Assembly (NCBI RefSeq): GCF_003111685.1
Contig: NZ_CP022189.1
Span: 1,938,001-2,002,000, forward strand
DNA length: 64,000 bases
Direction: 5' to 3'
Source of the DNA: Alloyangia pacifica
Lineage (GTDB): Bacteria > Pseudomonadota > Alphaproteobacteria > Rhodobacterales > Rhodobacteraceae
Under the pieces are notes generated by a model. The model worked only from the letters and a program-made list of their open reading frames with translations, made no database searches and was not told where the DNA came from. Position numbers and translations under genes: made by a program. Positions within the stretch are counted from its first letter, which is position 1. Each line of letters begins with the position of its first letter. Shown here piece after piece: positions 49,114-57,257 of the stretch.

Positions 49114-49514
49114 GACTCTGGCTCCTCGCCGAAGAGATAGATTTCACCCCAGACGATCTCGTCGCCCAGCTCGGGGTCGCTGAAGGCTTCCAGAAGCCCC
49201 TCGTCGACTGCGCCGTCCTCGTCGAGCGGCAGGTCCGAGGGGACCGAGATCAACCGCACGTCCTCGATGCTGCTCGCCACGCCGCCGCATTCCGCGACAT
49301 GCTCGGAGAGCTGCACCTCGACCTCGGCCGGGGAATTGGCCGAAAGGCAAATCCACAGCACCGCCAGCGCCGCGTCCTCGTCCACCTCTCCCTCGTCATC
49401 TCCGAAAAAGGGACAGGGCGTGCCCGGCATGCGGACCACCTCGACCAAGGCGCAGTACCAATCTTGACCCTTCGGCAGTTCGGGCAGTTTCGCCCCGTGA
49501 TAACCCTTGCTCAT
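49110..49514 (-). CDS. acidic 134-aa protein of unknown function between phnI and phnJ
   Basis: Starts MSKGYHGAKLPELPKGQDWY at ATG 49514 and overlaps both neighbours by four bases (phnI stop and phnJ start), so it is translated in step with the C-P lyase core. By hand count it has 31 Asp/Glu against 5 Lys/Arg, and four Cys (21, 34, 56, 76). No signal peptide or helix anchor. Segments include CPFFGDDEGEVDEDAALAVL and LFGEEPES. I recognise no family. A longer frame upstream to 49847 is within phnI and rejected. A chaperone, inhibitor or extra subunit role is possible but unproven. Confidence 0.75.
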   Translation of the reverse strand: MSKGYHGAKLPELPKGQDWYCALVEVVRMPGTPCPFFGDDEGEVDEDAALAVLWICLSANSPAEVEVQLSEHVAECGGVASSIEDVRLISVPSDLPLDEDGAVDEGLLEAFSDPELGDEIVWGEIYLFGEEPES

Positions 49515-50602
49515 TCCGCAGCCTCCTTGATTTTTGCTGTGCCCAGAGCCTCTGCCCGCATCTTGCGGACCAGTTCCAGCTCGGACTGAAAATCGACGTA
49601 GTGCGGCAGTTTGATATGTTCGAGGAAACCTGTCCCCTGAATATTGTCGGAATGGGCCAGAACGAACTCCTCGTCCTGCGCCGGGGCGCCGATGTTCTCC
49701 TCGCCAAGCTCCTCCCAGCGCAGCGCCCGGTCGACCAGCGCCATGGAGATCGCCTTGCGCTCGGTCTGGCCAAAGACTAGCCCGTAGCCGCGGGTGAACT
49801 GCGCCGGCTCGGTCTTGGAGCCGGCGAACTGGTTGACGGTCTCGCATTCGGTGAGCGTAAGCTCGCCGATGCAGACGGCAAAGCCCAGCTCCGGCACCTC
49901 CATCTCGACTTCGACCGCGCCGATGCGCAGCTCACCGACGAAGGGGTGATTGCGGCCGTAGCCACGCTGGGTGGAATAGGCCATGCCCAGCACGAAGCCC
50001 TCGTCGCCGCGGGTCAGCGCCTGCAGCCGCAGCGGACGGCTCGCCGGGTATTCCATCGGCTCGCGCGTCATGTCGGGCGGCGGGGCGTCGCTGCGCGGCT
50101 CGTCCTGGATCAGCCCGTCCTTGTTCAGGAACTCGGTCACCCGCGGCGTCGGCTCGCGGCGCGGCTCGGCGGCGAGCGCGCGTGGCGCCTCGCCCTCGGC
50201 CTCTAATGCGAAGTCGAGCAGGCGGTGCGTGTAATCGAAGGTCGGCCCCAGCACCTGCCCGCCGGGCACGTCCTTAAAGGTCGCGCTGATGCGGCGGTCG
50301 CAGAGCATCGCGGTGGTGTCCACCGGTGCGGAATGGCCGAGCCGCGGCAGCGTCGTGCGGTAGGCGCGGATCAGGAAGATCGCCTCGATGAGATCGCCGC
50401 GCGCCTGCTTGATCGCCAGCGCCGCGAGGTCGGGATCGTAGAGGGAGCCCTCGGCCATAACCCGGTTCACCGCCAGCGCCATCTGCTCGCGGATCTGCGG
50501 CACGGTGAGCTCGGGCACCGCGGGATCGCCGCGCCGCTCCTCGGCCAGCCAGTCATGCGCCGCGTCGATCGCGCGCTCGCCGCCTTTCACAGCCACATAC
50601 AT
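49511..50602 (-). CDS. phnI: C-P lyase complex subunit PhnI
   Basis: 363 aa from ATG 50602 (MYVAVKGGERAIDAAHDWL). With PhnG, H and L it displaces adenine from ATP with phosphonate. Typical blocks: EGSLYDPDLAALAIKQARGDLIEAIFLIRAYRTTL, GFVLGMAYSTQRGYGRNHPF, and the C-terminal HSDNIQGTGFLEHIKLPHYVDFQSEL. It shares one base with the phnH stop (TGATG). Confidence 0.96.
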   Translation of the reverse strand: MYVAVKGGERAIDAAHDWLAEERRGDPAVPELTVPQIREQMALAVNRVMAEGSLYDPDLAALAIKQARGDLIEAIFLIRAYRTTLPRLGHSAPVDTTAMLCDRRISATFKDVPGGQVLGPTFDYTHRLLDFALEAEGEAPRALAAEPRREPTPRVTEFLNKDGLIQDEPRSDAPPPDMTREPMEYPASRPLRLQALTRGDEGFVLGMAYSTQRGYGRNHPFVGELRIGAVEVEMEVPELGFAVCIGELTLTECETVNQFAGSKTEPAQFTRGYGLVFGQTERKAISMALVDRALRWEELGEENIGAPAQDEEFVLAHSDNIQGTGFLEHIKLPHYVDFQSELELVRKMRAEALGTAKIKEAAE

Positions 50603-51186
50603 CAGAGCGTCTCCACTTTGGTTGTCCGCGGCAACGCCGCCAGCTTGTCGTCCGCGGTGAAGTAGCAATCCCAGCCGAGCGGGAAGCGCAGCGCATTGCG
50701 CCTGAAGGCCTCGGTCTCGGGAAGAGTCAGCGCCGCCTCGGTCTCGATGCCCGGGCCGGTGAGTTTCATGCCGGCGCTCTCCAGCCTGTCCACCTCGACG
50801 ATCAGCGTCACCGAGCGGTCGGGGTATTCGGCGGTGCCGATGCGGTAGCGGTCCAGCGGCCTCAGCGTCTCCCAGCTGCCGAGGGCGAACATCGCCTCTT
50901 CGGCGGGCACGACCGGCGCGCCGATGTGGAAGGCGATCCAGCGCTTCAGCGCCGCGCCGTCGCAGCCGGGTGCGAGGTGGATCGGCGTCTCGCGGTCGCA
51001 GAGGGTCAGCAGGAGCACCGCTGCCGCCGTGGAGATCCCCGGCGCCTCGGCGCCCGCGACCGTCTCGATCCGGCCCGGCCGTGCCATCGCCTCGAGCGCC
51101 GCGCGGAAGGCCCGCGCCGCCTGCACGGGGGCGTCGGCAAAACCGCCCGTGAGCACATCGCCTGTCAGAATGTCGGACTGCATCAT
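50602..51186 (-). CDS. phnH: C-P lyase complex subunit PhnH
   Basis: 194 aa, MMQSDILTGDVLTGGFADAPVQAARAF. Characteristic segments: RALEAMARPG-type helix (AALEAMARPGRIE), LTLCDRETPIHLAP, and FPLGWDCYFTADDKLAALPRTT at the end. Start ATG 51186 overlaps the phnG stop as ATGA. PhnH sits on the outside of the PhnGHIJ core. Confidence 0.95.
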   Translation of the reverse strand: MMQSDILTGDVLTGGFADAPVQAARAFRAALEAMARPGRIETVAGAEAPGISTAAAVLLLTLCDRETPIHLAPGCDGAALKRWIAFHIGAPVVPAEEAMFALGSWETLRPLDRYRIGTAEYPDRSVTLIVEVDRLESAGMKLTGPGIETEAALTLPETEAFRRNALRFPLGWDCYFTADDKLAALPRTTKVETL

Positions 51187-51632
51187 TCCCCCCGCACCAT
51201 GGTGAAGAAATCCACCTTCGTCGCCGCGGCCTTCGCCGCCCGCGCCGCGCGCCGCGCCGCTTCCTCGGCGGCCAGAGGCGCCAGCACCCGGGCCTGCATT
51301 TCTTCGGCCCGCGGACCCTGCATCAGCGCGTCGACCAGCGCCGCGCGCTCGGCATGGCTGCGCCCCCGGCCCTGCACATGGGCATGGCCCACCTCGCCGC
51401 TTTCCAGCCGCAGCGCGCACCGGGTCACCGTCATCTCGCCGAGGTTGAAGGGGGCGCCGGTGCCGCCCATGCGGCCGCGCACCATGACGCCGCCGGTCTC
51501 GGGCACCCGCAGCCAGTCGAAGCCGGGCAGCTCCGCGCCCTCGAGCAGCGCGTTAAGCCGCTCGGCCGGGGCACGCGCCAGCAGGCCCATCCAGCCCTGC
51601 CGCGCGGCGATTTCCTGTTCAGGAGTTTCCAT
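51183..51632 (-). CDS. phnG: C-P lyase complex subunit PhnG
   Basis: 149 aa, METPEQEIAARQGWMGLLARAPAERL. First gene of the minus-strand phn operon. Conserved MVRGRMGGTGAPFNLGEMTVTRC and GHAHVQGRGRSHAERAALVDAL. The upstream region shared with phnF carries both a PhnF-type repeat and a Pho box. Confidence 0.94.
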   Translation of the reverse strand: METPEQEIAARQGWMGLLARAPAERLNALLEGAELPGFDWLRVPETGGVMVRGRMGGTGAPFNLGEMTVTRCALRLESGEVGHAHVQGRGRSHAERAALVDALMQGPRAEEMQARVLAPLAAEEAARRAARAAKAAATKVDFFTMVRGE

Positions 51633-51650
51633 CTGGACACCTTGCCGATT

Positions 51651-51676
51651 TGTCTAGATAACTATACAACTAGACA
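51651..51676. promoter_or_regulatory. probable PhnF operator
   Basis: Inverted repeat TGTCTAG ... CTAGACA (7-base arms, 12-base spacer ATAACTATACAA) centred 32 bases upstream of phnG in an AT-rich patch. The spacer also contains TATAC, giving a GT-N-TA-N-AC-like HutC-type half site. It lies between the Pho box and phnG, as expected for a repressor near the start of transcription. Confidence 0.65.
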
Positions 51677-51718
51677 CGTGATACGCCCTTCGACCCGAGT
51701 CGGGCAAGCGCTCATCGC

Positions 51719-51736
51719 GTGAAATTTCGGTGACAG
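51719..51736 (-). promoter_or_regulatory. Pho box candidate for phnG operon
   Basis: On the minus strand CTGTCACCGAAATTTCAC, i.e. CTGTCAC-N4-ATTTCAC, close to the PhoB consensus CTGTCAT-N4-CTGTCAT. It is 87 bases upstream of phnG and 11 bases before phnF. Confidence 0.6.
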
Positions 51737-51746
51737 AGGTCCAACC

Positions 51747-52475
51747 ATGCCCCGCTCTCCCGTCTGGCACGCCATTGCCACAACCCTCGAAAGCGAGATC
51801 TCGCGCGGCCATTATCGCCCCGGCGACAAGCTCCCGACCGAGGCCGAGCTGGCCACGCGCTTCGGGGTGAACCGGCACACGGTGCGTCATGCGCTGAAAG
51901 ACCTCGGCGACCGCGGCCTCACCCATTCCCGGCGCGGCGCCGGGGTCTTCGTGCGGATGGCGCCGATGGACTACCCGATTGGCGGGCGCACGCGCTTCAG
52001 CCAGAACGTCCGCGCCTCGGGCCGGCTGCCCGACCGCAGGCTGCTGCGGATGGAAACCCGCCCCGCCGACAGCACCGAGGCCGAAGCGCTGCAGCTTGAT
52101 CCTGGCGAGCCGCTTCTGGTGCTCGAGGGCGTCTCTCTGGCCGGTGGCGTCCCGATGGCACATTTCGTCTCGCTCTTCCCCATCGGCCGCCTGCCCGGCC
52201 TCGACGAGACCCTGCGCGAGGTGAACTCGGTCACCGAAGCGCTGCGCCGCCATGGCATCACCGATTACACCCGCGCGCAGACGCGGCTCACCGCCGAGCC
52301 CGCCTCGGCCACGCAGGCGCTGCACCTCAACCTGCGCGAGGGCGAGCCGCTGCTCCGCTCGACCTCGATCAACCTCGGCCCCGACGGCGCGCCGGTGGAG
52401 CAAGGGCACACCTGGTTCGCGGGCGACCGCGTGGCGCTCACGATCAGCCATGAGGAAACGGGCGCCGCAAGGTGA
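51747..52475 (+). CDS. phnF: GntR/HutC-family regulator PhnF
   Basis: 242 aa. N-terminal winged helix: WHAIATTLESEISRGHYRPGDKLPTEAELATRFGVNRHTVRHALKDL with RRGAGVFVR; C-terminal UTRA ligand domain (about 90-235) with FSQNVRASGRLPDRR and PLLRSTSINLGPDGAPVEQG. Divergent from phnG, it likely represses the phn operon from the repeat at 51651 until a phosphonate-derived ligand binds. phnM2 follows after 76 bases. Confidence 0.93.
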   Translation: MPRSPVWHAIATTLESEISRGHYRPGDKLPTEAELATRFGVNRHTVRHALKDLGDRGLTHSRRGAGVFVRMAPMDYPIGGRTRFSQNVRASGRLPDRRLLRMETRPADSTEAEALQLDPGEPLLVLEGVSLAGGVPMAHFVSLFPIGRLPGLDETLREVNSVTEALRRHGITDYTRAQTRLTAEPASATQALHLNLREGEPLLRSTSINLGPDGAPVEQGHTWFAGDRVALTISHEETGAAR

Positions 52476-52551
52476 GCCGCCGTCACGCCCATGACACAGA
52501 CGCCGGGTAGAACCGCCTGAAATCCCAGAGCAGCCATGGCGGGTGACAGAC

Positions 52552-53733
52552 ATGACGGCCCTACTCCCTCCCCTGCGTCTCACCGGCGCAGCCCTCCTGC
52601 GCGACGGCGAGATGCAGAAGCGCTCTCTGGTGATCGAGGGCGGCGTGATCAGCAAGGGGCCGCTGCCAGAGGTGGACCTTTCGGGGAACCTCATTCTGCC
52701 GGGCATCATCGACCTGCACGGCGACGCCTTCGAGCGCCATATCGCGCCGCGCCCCTCGGCCCTCTTCCCGATCCTCGCTGGACTGCGTTGGACCGATCGC
52801 GAGGCCGCCGCCCATGGCGTCACCACCGCCTGGCTGGCGCAGTGCTGGAGTTGGGAGGGCGGCATGCGCGGCCCGGAGTTCGCCGAAGAGGTGATGGCCG
52901 CCCTCGCTGCCTACCGCCCGCAGGCCCACACCGATCTGCGCCTGCAGATCCGCTGCGAGACCCATATGCCCGACACGCGCGCGCGCATGCTCGAAGCAAT
53001 CCTCGCGCATGGGGTCGATTACGTGGTGTTCAACGATCACCTGCCCGAGGCGCTCGAGGTCGCCGACCGCGATCCGCACCGGCTCGCGCTCTGGGCCGAG
53101 CGTGCCGGCGAGACGCCCCAGACCTTCGTCGCCCGGCTGCGGGAGGCCCGCGCCCGTTCGCGCGATGTGCCCCGCCACCTCTGCGCGCTGGCCGAGAGCT
53201 TCGACGCCCATGACATCCGCTACGGCAGCCACGACGATCCGGACGGCGACACCCGCGAATACTACCGTCTGATCGGCGCCCGCATCGCAGAGTTCCCGAC
53301 CACCGTCAGCGCTGCCAAGCTCGCCCGCGCCTTCAACGATCCGGTGCTGATGGGGGCGCCCAACGTGGTGCGCGGCCGCAGCCAGGCAGGCAATGTCTCG
53401 GCCCAGCACCTGATCGCCGACGGGCTCTGCGACGCGCTGGTCTCGGATTACCACTACCCCTGTCTGGCCGAGGCCGCCTGGACGCTGGTTGACAAGGGGA
53501 TGAAGACGCTGCCCGAGGCCTGGGCGATGATCTCGACCACCCCGGCCGAGATCATGGGACTGGTCGACCGTGGCAGCCTCGAGCACGGCAAGCGCGCCGA
53601 CTTCGTGGTGGTGAACGCGGAGAGCCGTGCCATCGAGGCGACGGTCTGCGGCGGCCGGCTGACCTATCTCGCCGGCGAGGCGGGCGCCCGGCTGGTCTCG
53701 GCGATGCAGCGCCGGCGCATGGCCGCCGAGTAA
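52552..53733 (+). CDS. phnM: second PhnM-type diphosphatase (divergent form)
   Basis: About 393 aa. Amidohydrolase with PGIIDLHGDAFERHIAPRP (HGD in place of HTD of the other copy), GSHDDPDGDTREYYR, EFPTTVSAAKLARAF, APNVVRGRSQAGN and SDYHYPCLAEAAW. All the metal-site positions appear kept. The 'HGDAFERH' form is a distinct subgroup of PhnM-like proteins often beside phnF. ATG 52552 was chosen; GTG 52543 is possible. It follows phnF on the same strand. Confidence 0.88.
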   Translation: MTALLPPLRLTGAALLRDGEMQKRSLVIEGGVISKGPLPEVDLSGNLILPGIIDLHGDAFERHIAPRPSALFPILAGLRWTDREAAAHGVTTAWLAQCWSWEGGMRGPEFAEEVMAALAAYRPQAHTDLRLQIRCETHMPDTRARMLEAILAHGVDYVVFNDHLPEALEVADRDPHRLALWAERAGETPQTFVARLREARARSRDVPRHLCALAESFDAHDIRYGSHDDPDGDTREYYRLIGARIAEFPTTVSAAKLARAFNDPVLMGAPNVVRGRSQAGNVSAQHLIADGLCDALVSDYHYPCLAEAAWTLVDKGMKTLPEAWAMISTTPAEIMGLVDRGSLEHGKRADFVVVNAESRAIEATVCGGRLTYLAGEAGARLVSAMQRRRMAAE

Positions 53734-53764
53734 CGCCGGCCGGCGGCTTCGGGCCGTCGTCGCC

Positions 53765-53795
53765 TTAAGCGGTTGTTCAACTCTCCTGTCGTAAG
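53765..53795 (+). promoter_or_regulatory. promoter-like motif shared with the chemoreceptor gene (copy 1)
   Basis: TTAAGCGGTTGTTCA, then CGTAAGA about 15 bases later, 43 bases before the binding-protein start. A similar block TTAGGCGCTTGTTCA ... TTGAAAGA lies before the chemoreceptor gene. The likeness suggests a shared promoter type (perhaps a flagellar/chemotaxis sigma factor), but the match is by eye. Confidence 0.35.
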
Positions 53796-53837
53796 ACCCC
53801 GGCACCCCCGACCACGCCGGAGACAGGAGTCCGTGCC

Positions 53838-54815
53838 ATGCCCCGCCCCGCTCTCCTTCGCAGGCTGCGCCATCTGCTGCTGCTGGCGCTGCTGCTCGCC
53901 ACGGCGCAGGCGCAGGCGCAGGCACAGGCACAGGCACGGGCCGAGGGACGGATCAGCATCATCGTCAACAACCCCGAGAACCCCTATTGGGCCGCAGAGG
54001 GGGACGTGGCGAAGGCCACGGCGACCGAACTCGGCTACAAGGCCGTCGTCACCGCGCATGAGGGCAATCCGCTGATCGAGGGCGCCCGGGTGGACGCCGC
54101 CATCGCCGCCGGGGTCGATGCGATCATCCTCGACCCCGCCGACGCAACCGACTCCGCCGAGACGGTCAGGCGGGCAAAGTCGGCGGGCATTCCCGTCTTC
54201 ATCGTCAACGCGGGCCTGGCCATGCCGGGGCTCGCGGTGGCGCAGCTCCTGTCGAACAACGTGCAGGGGGCGGAACTCGGCGCGCGCCGCTGGCTCCGGG
54301 CGATGGGGGAAACGGGCAGCTACGTGGAGTTGCTCGGTGCCGCCGCCGATCCCAATGCCGCCATCCGGCCCAAGGGCTTTGGCAATATCCTCGGCGCGGC
54401 GGAGGGGCTGCACCGCGTCGCTGCGACACCCGCCGATTGGAACCGCACGCGCGCCTACGAGGAAACCCGGAAACTCCTGGCCAGCCATCCGCAGATCACC
54501 GGGGTGATCGCCGGCAATGACGAAATGGCGCTTGGTGCCGTCGCCGCCCTGAAGGAGGCGGGGCGGCTCGCTTCGGTCACGGTGGGCGGCTTCGACGGCT
54601 CGCCCGACGCGGTGACCGCGGTGACCGCGGACGAACTGGTCTAAACGCTGCTGCAACCCGTCGCCATCTTCGTCGAGGAGGCGGTGCGCCGGGCGGACCA
54701 CTACATCCGCACCGGCAAACCCCGCGAAAAGCGCGAGATCCAGCTTTTCGACTGCCTGCTGATCGACGCCGGCACGGCCGACAACATGCCGTCAGCTTTC
54801 GAGCTGGGCGACTGA
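53838..54815 (+). pseudogene. sugar-type periplasmic binding protein, broken by in-frame TAA
   Basis: Type I periplasmic binding protein (ribose-binding-like) with signal peptide ending in an Ala-Gln run. Codons read from ATG 53838 to a TAA at 54642-54644 (268 aa). After this stop the same frame continues for 56 codons with the typical C-terminus (QPVAIFVEEAVRRADHYIRTG ... QLFDCLLIDAGTADN) to TGA at 54815, so one base change (probably TAC to TAA) truncated it. The lost part forms the last strands and helix of the fold, so function is doubtful. No permease or ATPase is adjacent; a chemoreceptor gene follows. A sequencing error cannot be excluded. Confidence 0.82.
53904..53939 (+). repeat. hexanucleotide repeat inside signal peptide
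   Basis: Six tandem units GCGCAG/GCACAG (last one GCACGG) code for an Ala-Gln run at the end of the signal peptide. Such tracts can gain or lose units by slippage, each step keeping frame. Confidence 0.8.
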
Positions 54816-54848
54816 CTGTCCCGCGTGACAACGCCGGAGCCGCGCCGG

Positions 54849-54884
54849 TTAGGCGCTTGTTCAGCCTTTCATGGTTGAAAGATC
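54849..54884 (+). promoter_or_regulatory. promoter-like motif shared with the binding-protein gene (copy 2)
   Basis: TTAGGCGCTTGTTCA followed by TTGAAAGA, about 50 bases before the chemoreceptor start. It resembles copy 1 at 53765. Confidence 0.35.
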
Positions 54885-54935
54885 CCACCGGCGGGCGCCC
54901 CGCCCGAACCCCGCCAGCAGCAATAGGAACACGGC

Positions 54936-57209
54936 ATGTCCCGCCTGCGCAGCCTCTCTGTCGCTCTCAAACTGCCCCTCCTGATGATCGCGATCGCGAT
55001 CTTCTGCCTCGGCGTCGCGGGGGCAATTGCCTACAAGGTCTCGCTCGCGCAGCTGATGCAGGAGGTGAGTTTCCGCCTCGCCGCCGTCCGCGACACCCGC
55101 GCCGCGCTGCTCGAAGATTGGTTCGACGACAAGCTCGCTGCGCTCCGCGACATCGCGACGCAAGCCCACACCATCGAGGCAGCGAGCAGCTTCCTCAGCA
55201 CTTACAACAGCCTTGGCCCCGGGGCGAACGACCACCTGCGGCGCAGTTACGTCGATGAAAACCCCAACCCGCCCGAGGCCCGCGACGCCCTGGAAGAGGC
55301 ACCGGATGCCACCGCCTATTCGCTTTTCCACAAGAAGTTCCATGCTGCCTTCCGCAACGACGTCGAGACCCTGGGCCTGCGCGACCTGCTCATCGTCTCG
55401 GCCACGGGCGATGTGATCTACTCGGTGCGCAAGCAGGGTAACTTCGCCACGCACCTTGGCGAGGACGGCGGCGCGTTCGTCACTGCGGTCCGCGCCGTGC
55501 TGGCCGAGGGTGCGGCGTTCGGGTTCGCCGATTTCACCGCGGAGCCGGCGCTCGGCGGCGCTGTGGCGGGCTTTGTGGCGCTGCAGCTGGACAATGAATG
55601 GGGGGATCTGGGCGCGGCGCTGGTCTTCGAACTCGATGAGGCAGAGATCGGAAAGATCCTCGCGATGCCTTCGGCGCTCACCGCCACCACGCGTATCGAG
55701 CTGATCGGCCCGGACCACACCCGGCGCAGCACCGGCCGCCTCTCTGGCGGGACCGGCGCGCTCGGCAGCGCCGCGCCGGACAATCCGGCGATCAGCGCCG
55801 CGCTCTCCGGCGAGAGCGGCGTCACCGAGCTTGCGCTGCCGGGTGGCGAGAGCTTTCTCGCGGCCTTCCAGCCGGTCCGCCTCGGCCCGCCCGAGGCGTC
55901 CGGCGGCACAAGCTGGGCGCTGCTCGCCGCGGAACCTTCCGAGGTGATCGCGGCAGGACCGCGTGCCCTGCTCGGCAAGCTGGTGCGTGCCGCGGTGCCG
56001 GCGCTCATCGTCGCCCTGCTGGTTGCGGTGCTCGCGGCGCGCAACATCGCCCGCCCGCTGGGGCGGATCACCGCCGCCGTGGGCGAGGTCGCGGCGGGTC
56101 AGTACGACACCGAGATCCCGGCGCGCAAACGCGGCGACGAGATTGGCCGCATCGCCCGCGCACTCGACGCCCTGCGCCACGACCTGCGGCAGAGCCGGGA
56201 TGACCTGCAATCCGGCGCCAGCACCCGCGCCGCGATGCAAAGCGCCCAGGCGTCCGTGGTGGCGGCGCTGCAGACAGCCCTCTCCCGACTTGCCGAGGGC
56301 GATCTCGGCAACACCATCAGGCAGGATTTCCCCGAGGACTACGCGCGCCTGCGCACCGATTTCAACCGCGCGACAGACCGGTTGCAGCAGGCGATGATCG
56401 ATGTGTCGCAAAGCGCCGAGGCGATCAACCACGACGTCGATCACATCACCCAGGCATCCGAAGAGCTGGGCCAGCGCACCGAACGCCAGGCGGCCACGGT
56501 CGAAGAAACCGCCGCCGCGCTCGACCAGCTCACTGCCTCGGTCTCGGAGTCGGCGAAGAACGCCGCGGAGGTGGACGGCCTCGTCGGAAAAGCGCGCGAG
56601 GACGCGCAGGCCAGCGGCGAAGTCGTCCGCGAGACCATTGAGGCGATCGGCGTCATCGAAGCCGCGTTTCAGCAGATCTCAGGCAATATCAGGGTGATCG
56701 ACGACATCGCCTTTCAAACCAACCTGCTGGCACTCAATGCCGGGGTCGAGGCGGCGCGGGCCGGAGACGCGGGCCGGGGATTCGCGGTTGTCGCCTCCGA
56801 GGTGCGGCTGCTCGCGCAGCGCTGCTCCGAGGCGGCGAGCGAGATCAACACGCAGATCACCGCCTCGTCCGACCACGTGCAGAACGGCGTGCGGCTGGTC
56901 GGACGCACCGGCGGCGCCTTGAAGGAAATCATCGACTCGATCCGCACCATCGCCGACCGCGTCACCACCATCGCCGAGTCGGCGCGCGAGCAGTCCACCG
57001 GCCTGTCGGAACTCAACAGCGCGGTGAGCGAGCTCGACATGACAACCCAGAAGAACGCGGCGATGTTCGAGCAGACCTCCGCCGCCAGCTCGGACCTGCG
57101 CGAGGCCGCGCAGGCGCTTCGGCAGAACGTCGGCCGCTTCAAACTCGGCAGCCGCGCCGAAGACTGGTCCGCGGAAACGGCCGGGACGCGACACGCCGCC
57201 TCTGCCTGA
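54936..57209 (+). CDS. methyl-accepting chemotaxis protein
   Basis: 757 aa transmembrane chemoreceptor. Helix 1 (about residues 12-33), a periplasmic sensor domain to about 345, helix 2 (LVRAAVPALIVALLVAVLAA), a HAMP domain starting RNIARPLGRITAAVGEVAAG, a second HAMP-like segment (ALQTALSRLAEGDLGN), then the signalling hairpin with tip FQTNLLALNAGVEAARAG. No CheR-tether pentapeptide at the C-terminus. The adjacent binding-protein gene suggests that it once sensed that protein with its ligand; this is inference. Confidence 0.95.
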   Translation: MSRLRSLSVALKLPLLMIAIAIFCLGVAGAIAYKVSLAQLMQEVSFRLAAVRDTRAALLEDWFDDKLAALRDIATQAHTIEAASSFLSTYNSLGPGANDHLRRSYVDENPNPPEARDALEEAPDATAYSLFHKKFHAAFRNDVETLGLRDLLIVSATGDVIYSVRKQGNFATHLGEDGGAFVTAVRAVLAEGAAFGFADFTAEPALGGAVAGFVALQLDNEWGDLGAALVFELDEAEIGKILAMPSALTATTRIELIGPDHTRRSTGRLSGGTGALGSAAPDNPAISAALSGESGVTELALPGGESFLAAFQPVRLGPPEASGGTSWALLAAEPSEVIAAGPRALLGKLVRAAVPALIVALLVAVLAARNIARPLGRITAAVGEVAAGQYDTEIPARKRGDEIGRIARALDALRHDLRQSRDDLQSGASTRAAMQSAQASVVAALQTALSRLAEGDLGNTIRQDFPEDYARLRTDFNRATDRLQQAMIDVSQSAEAINHDVDHITQASEELGQRTERQAATVEETAAALDQLTASVSESAKNAAEVDGLVGKAREDAQASGEVVRETIEAIGVIEAAFQQISGNIRVIDDIAFQTNLLALNAGVEAARAGDAGRGFAVVASEVRLLAQRCSEAASEINTQITASSDHVQNGVRLVGRTGGALKEIIDSIRTIADRVTTIAESAREQSTGLSELNSAVSELDMTTQKNAAMFEQTSAASSDLREAAQALRQNVGRFKLGSRAEDWSAETAGTRHAASA

Positions 57210-57257
57210 GGCCAGGCAACCCGGCGCAAGCGTGAAGCGTCGTCTCCCCCGGCCGGA

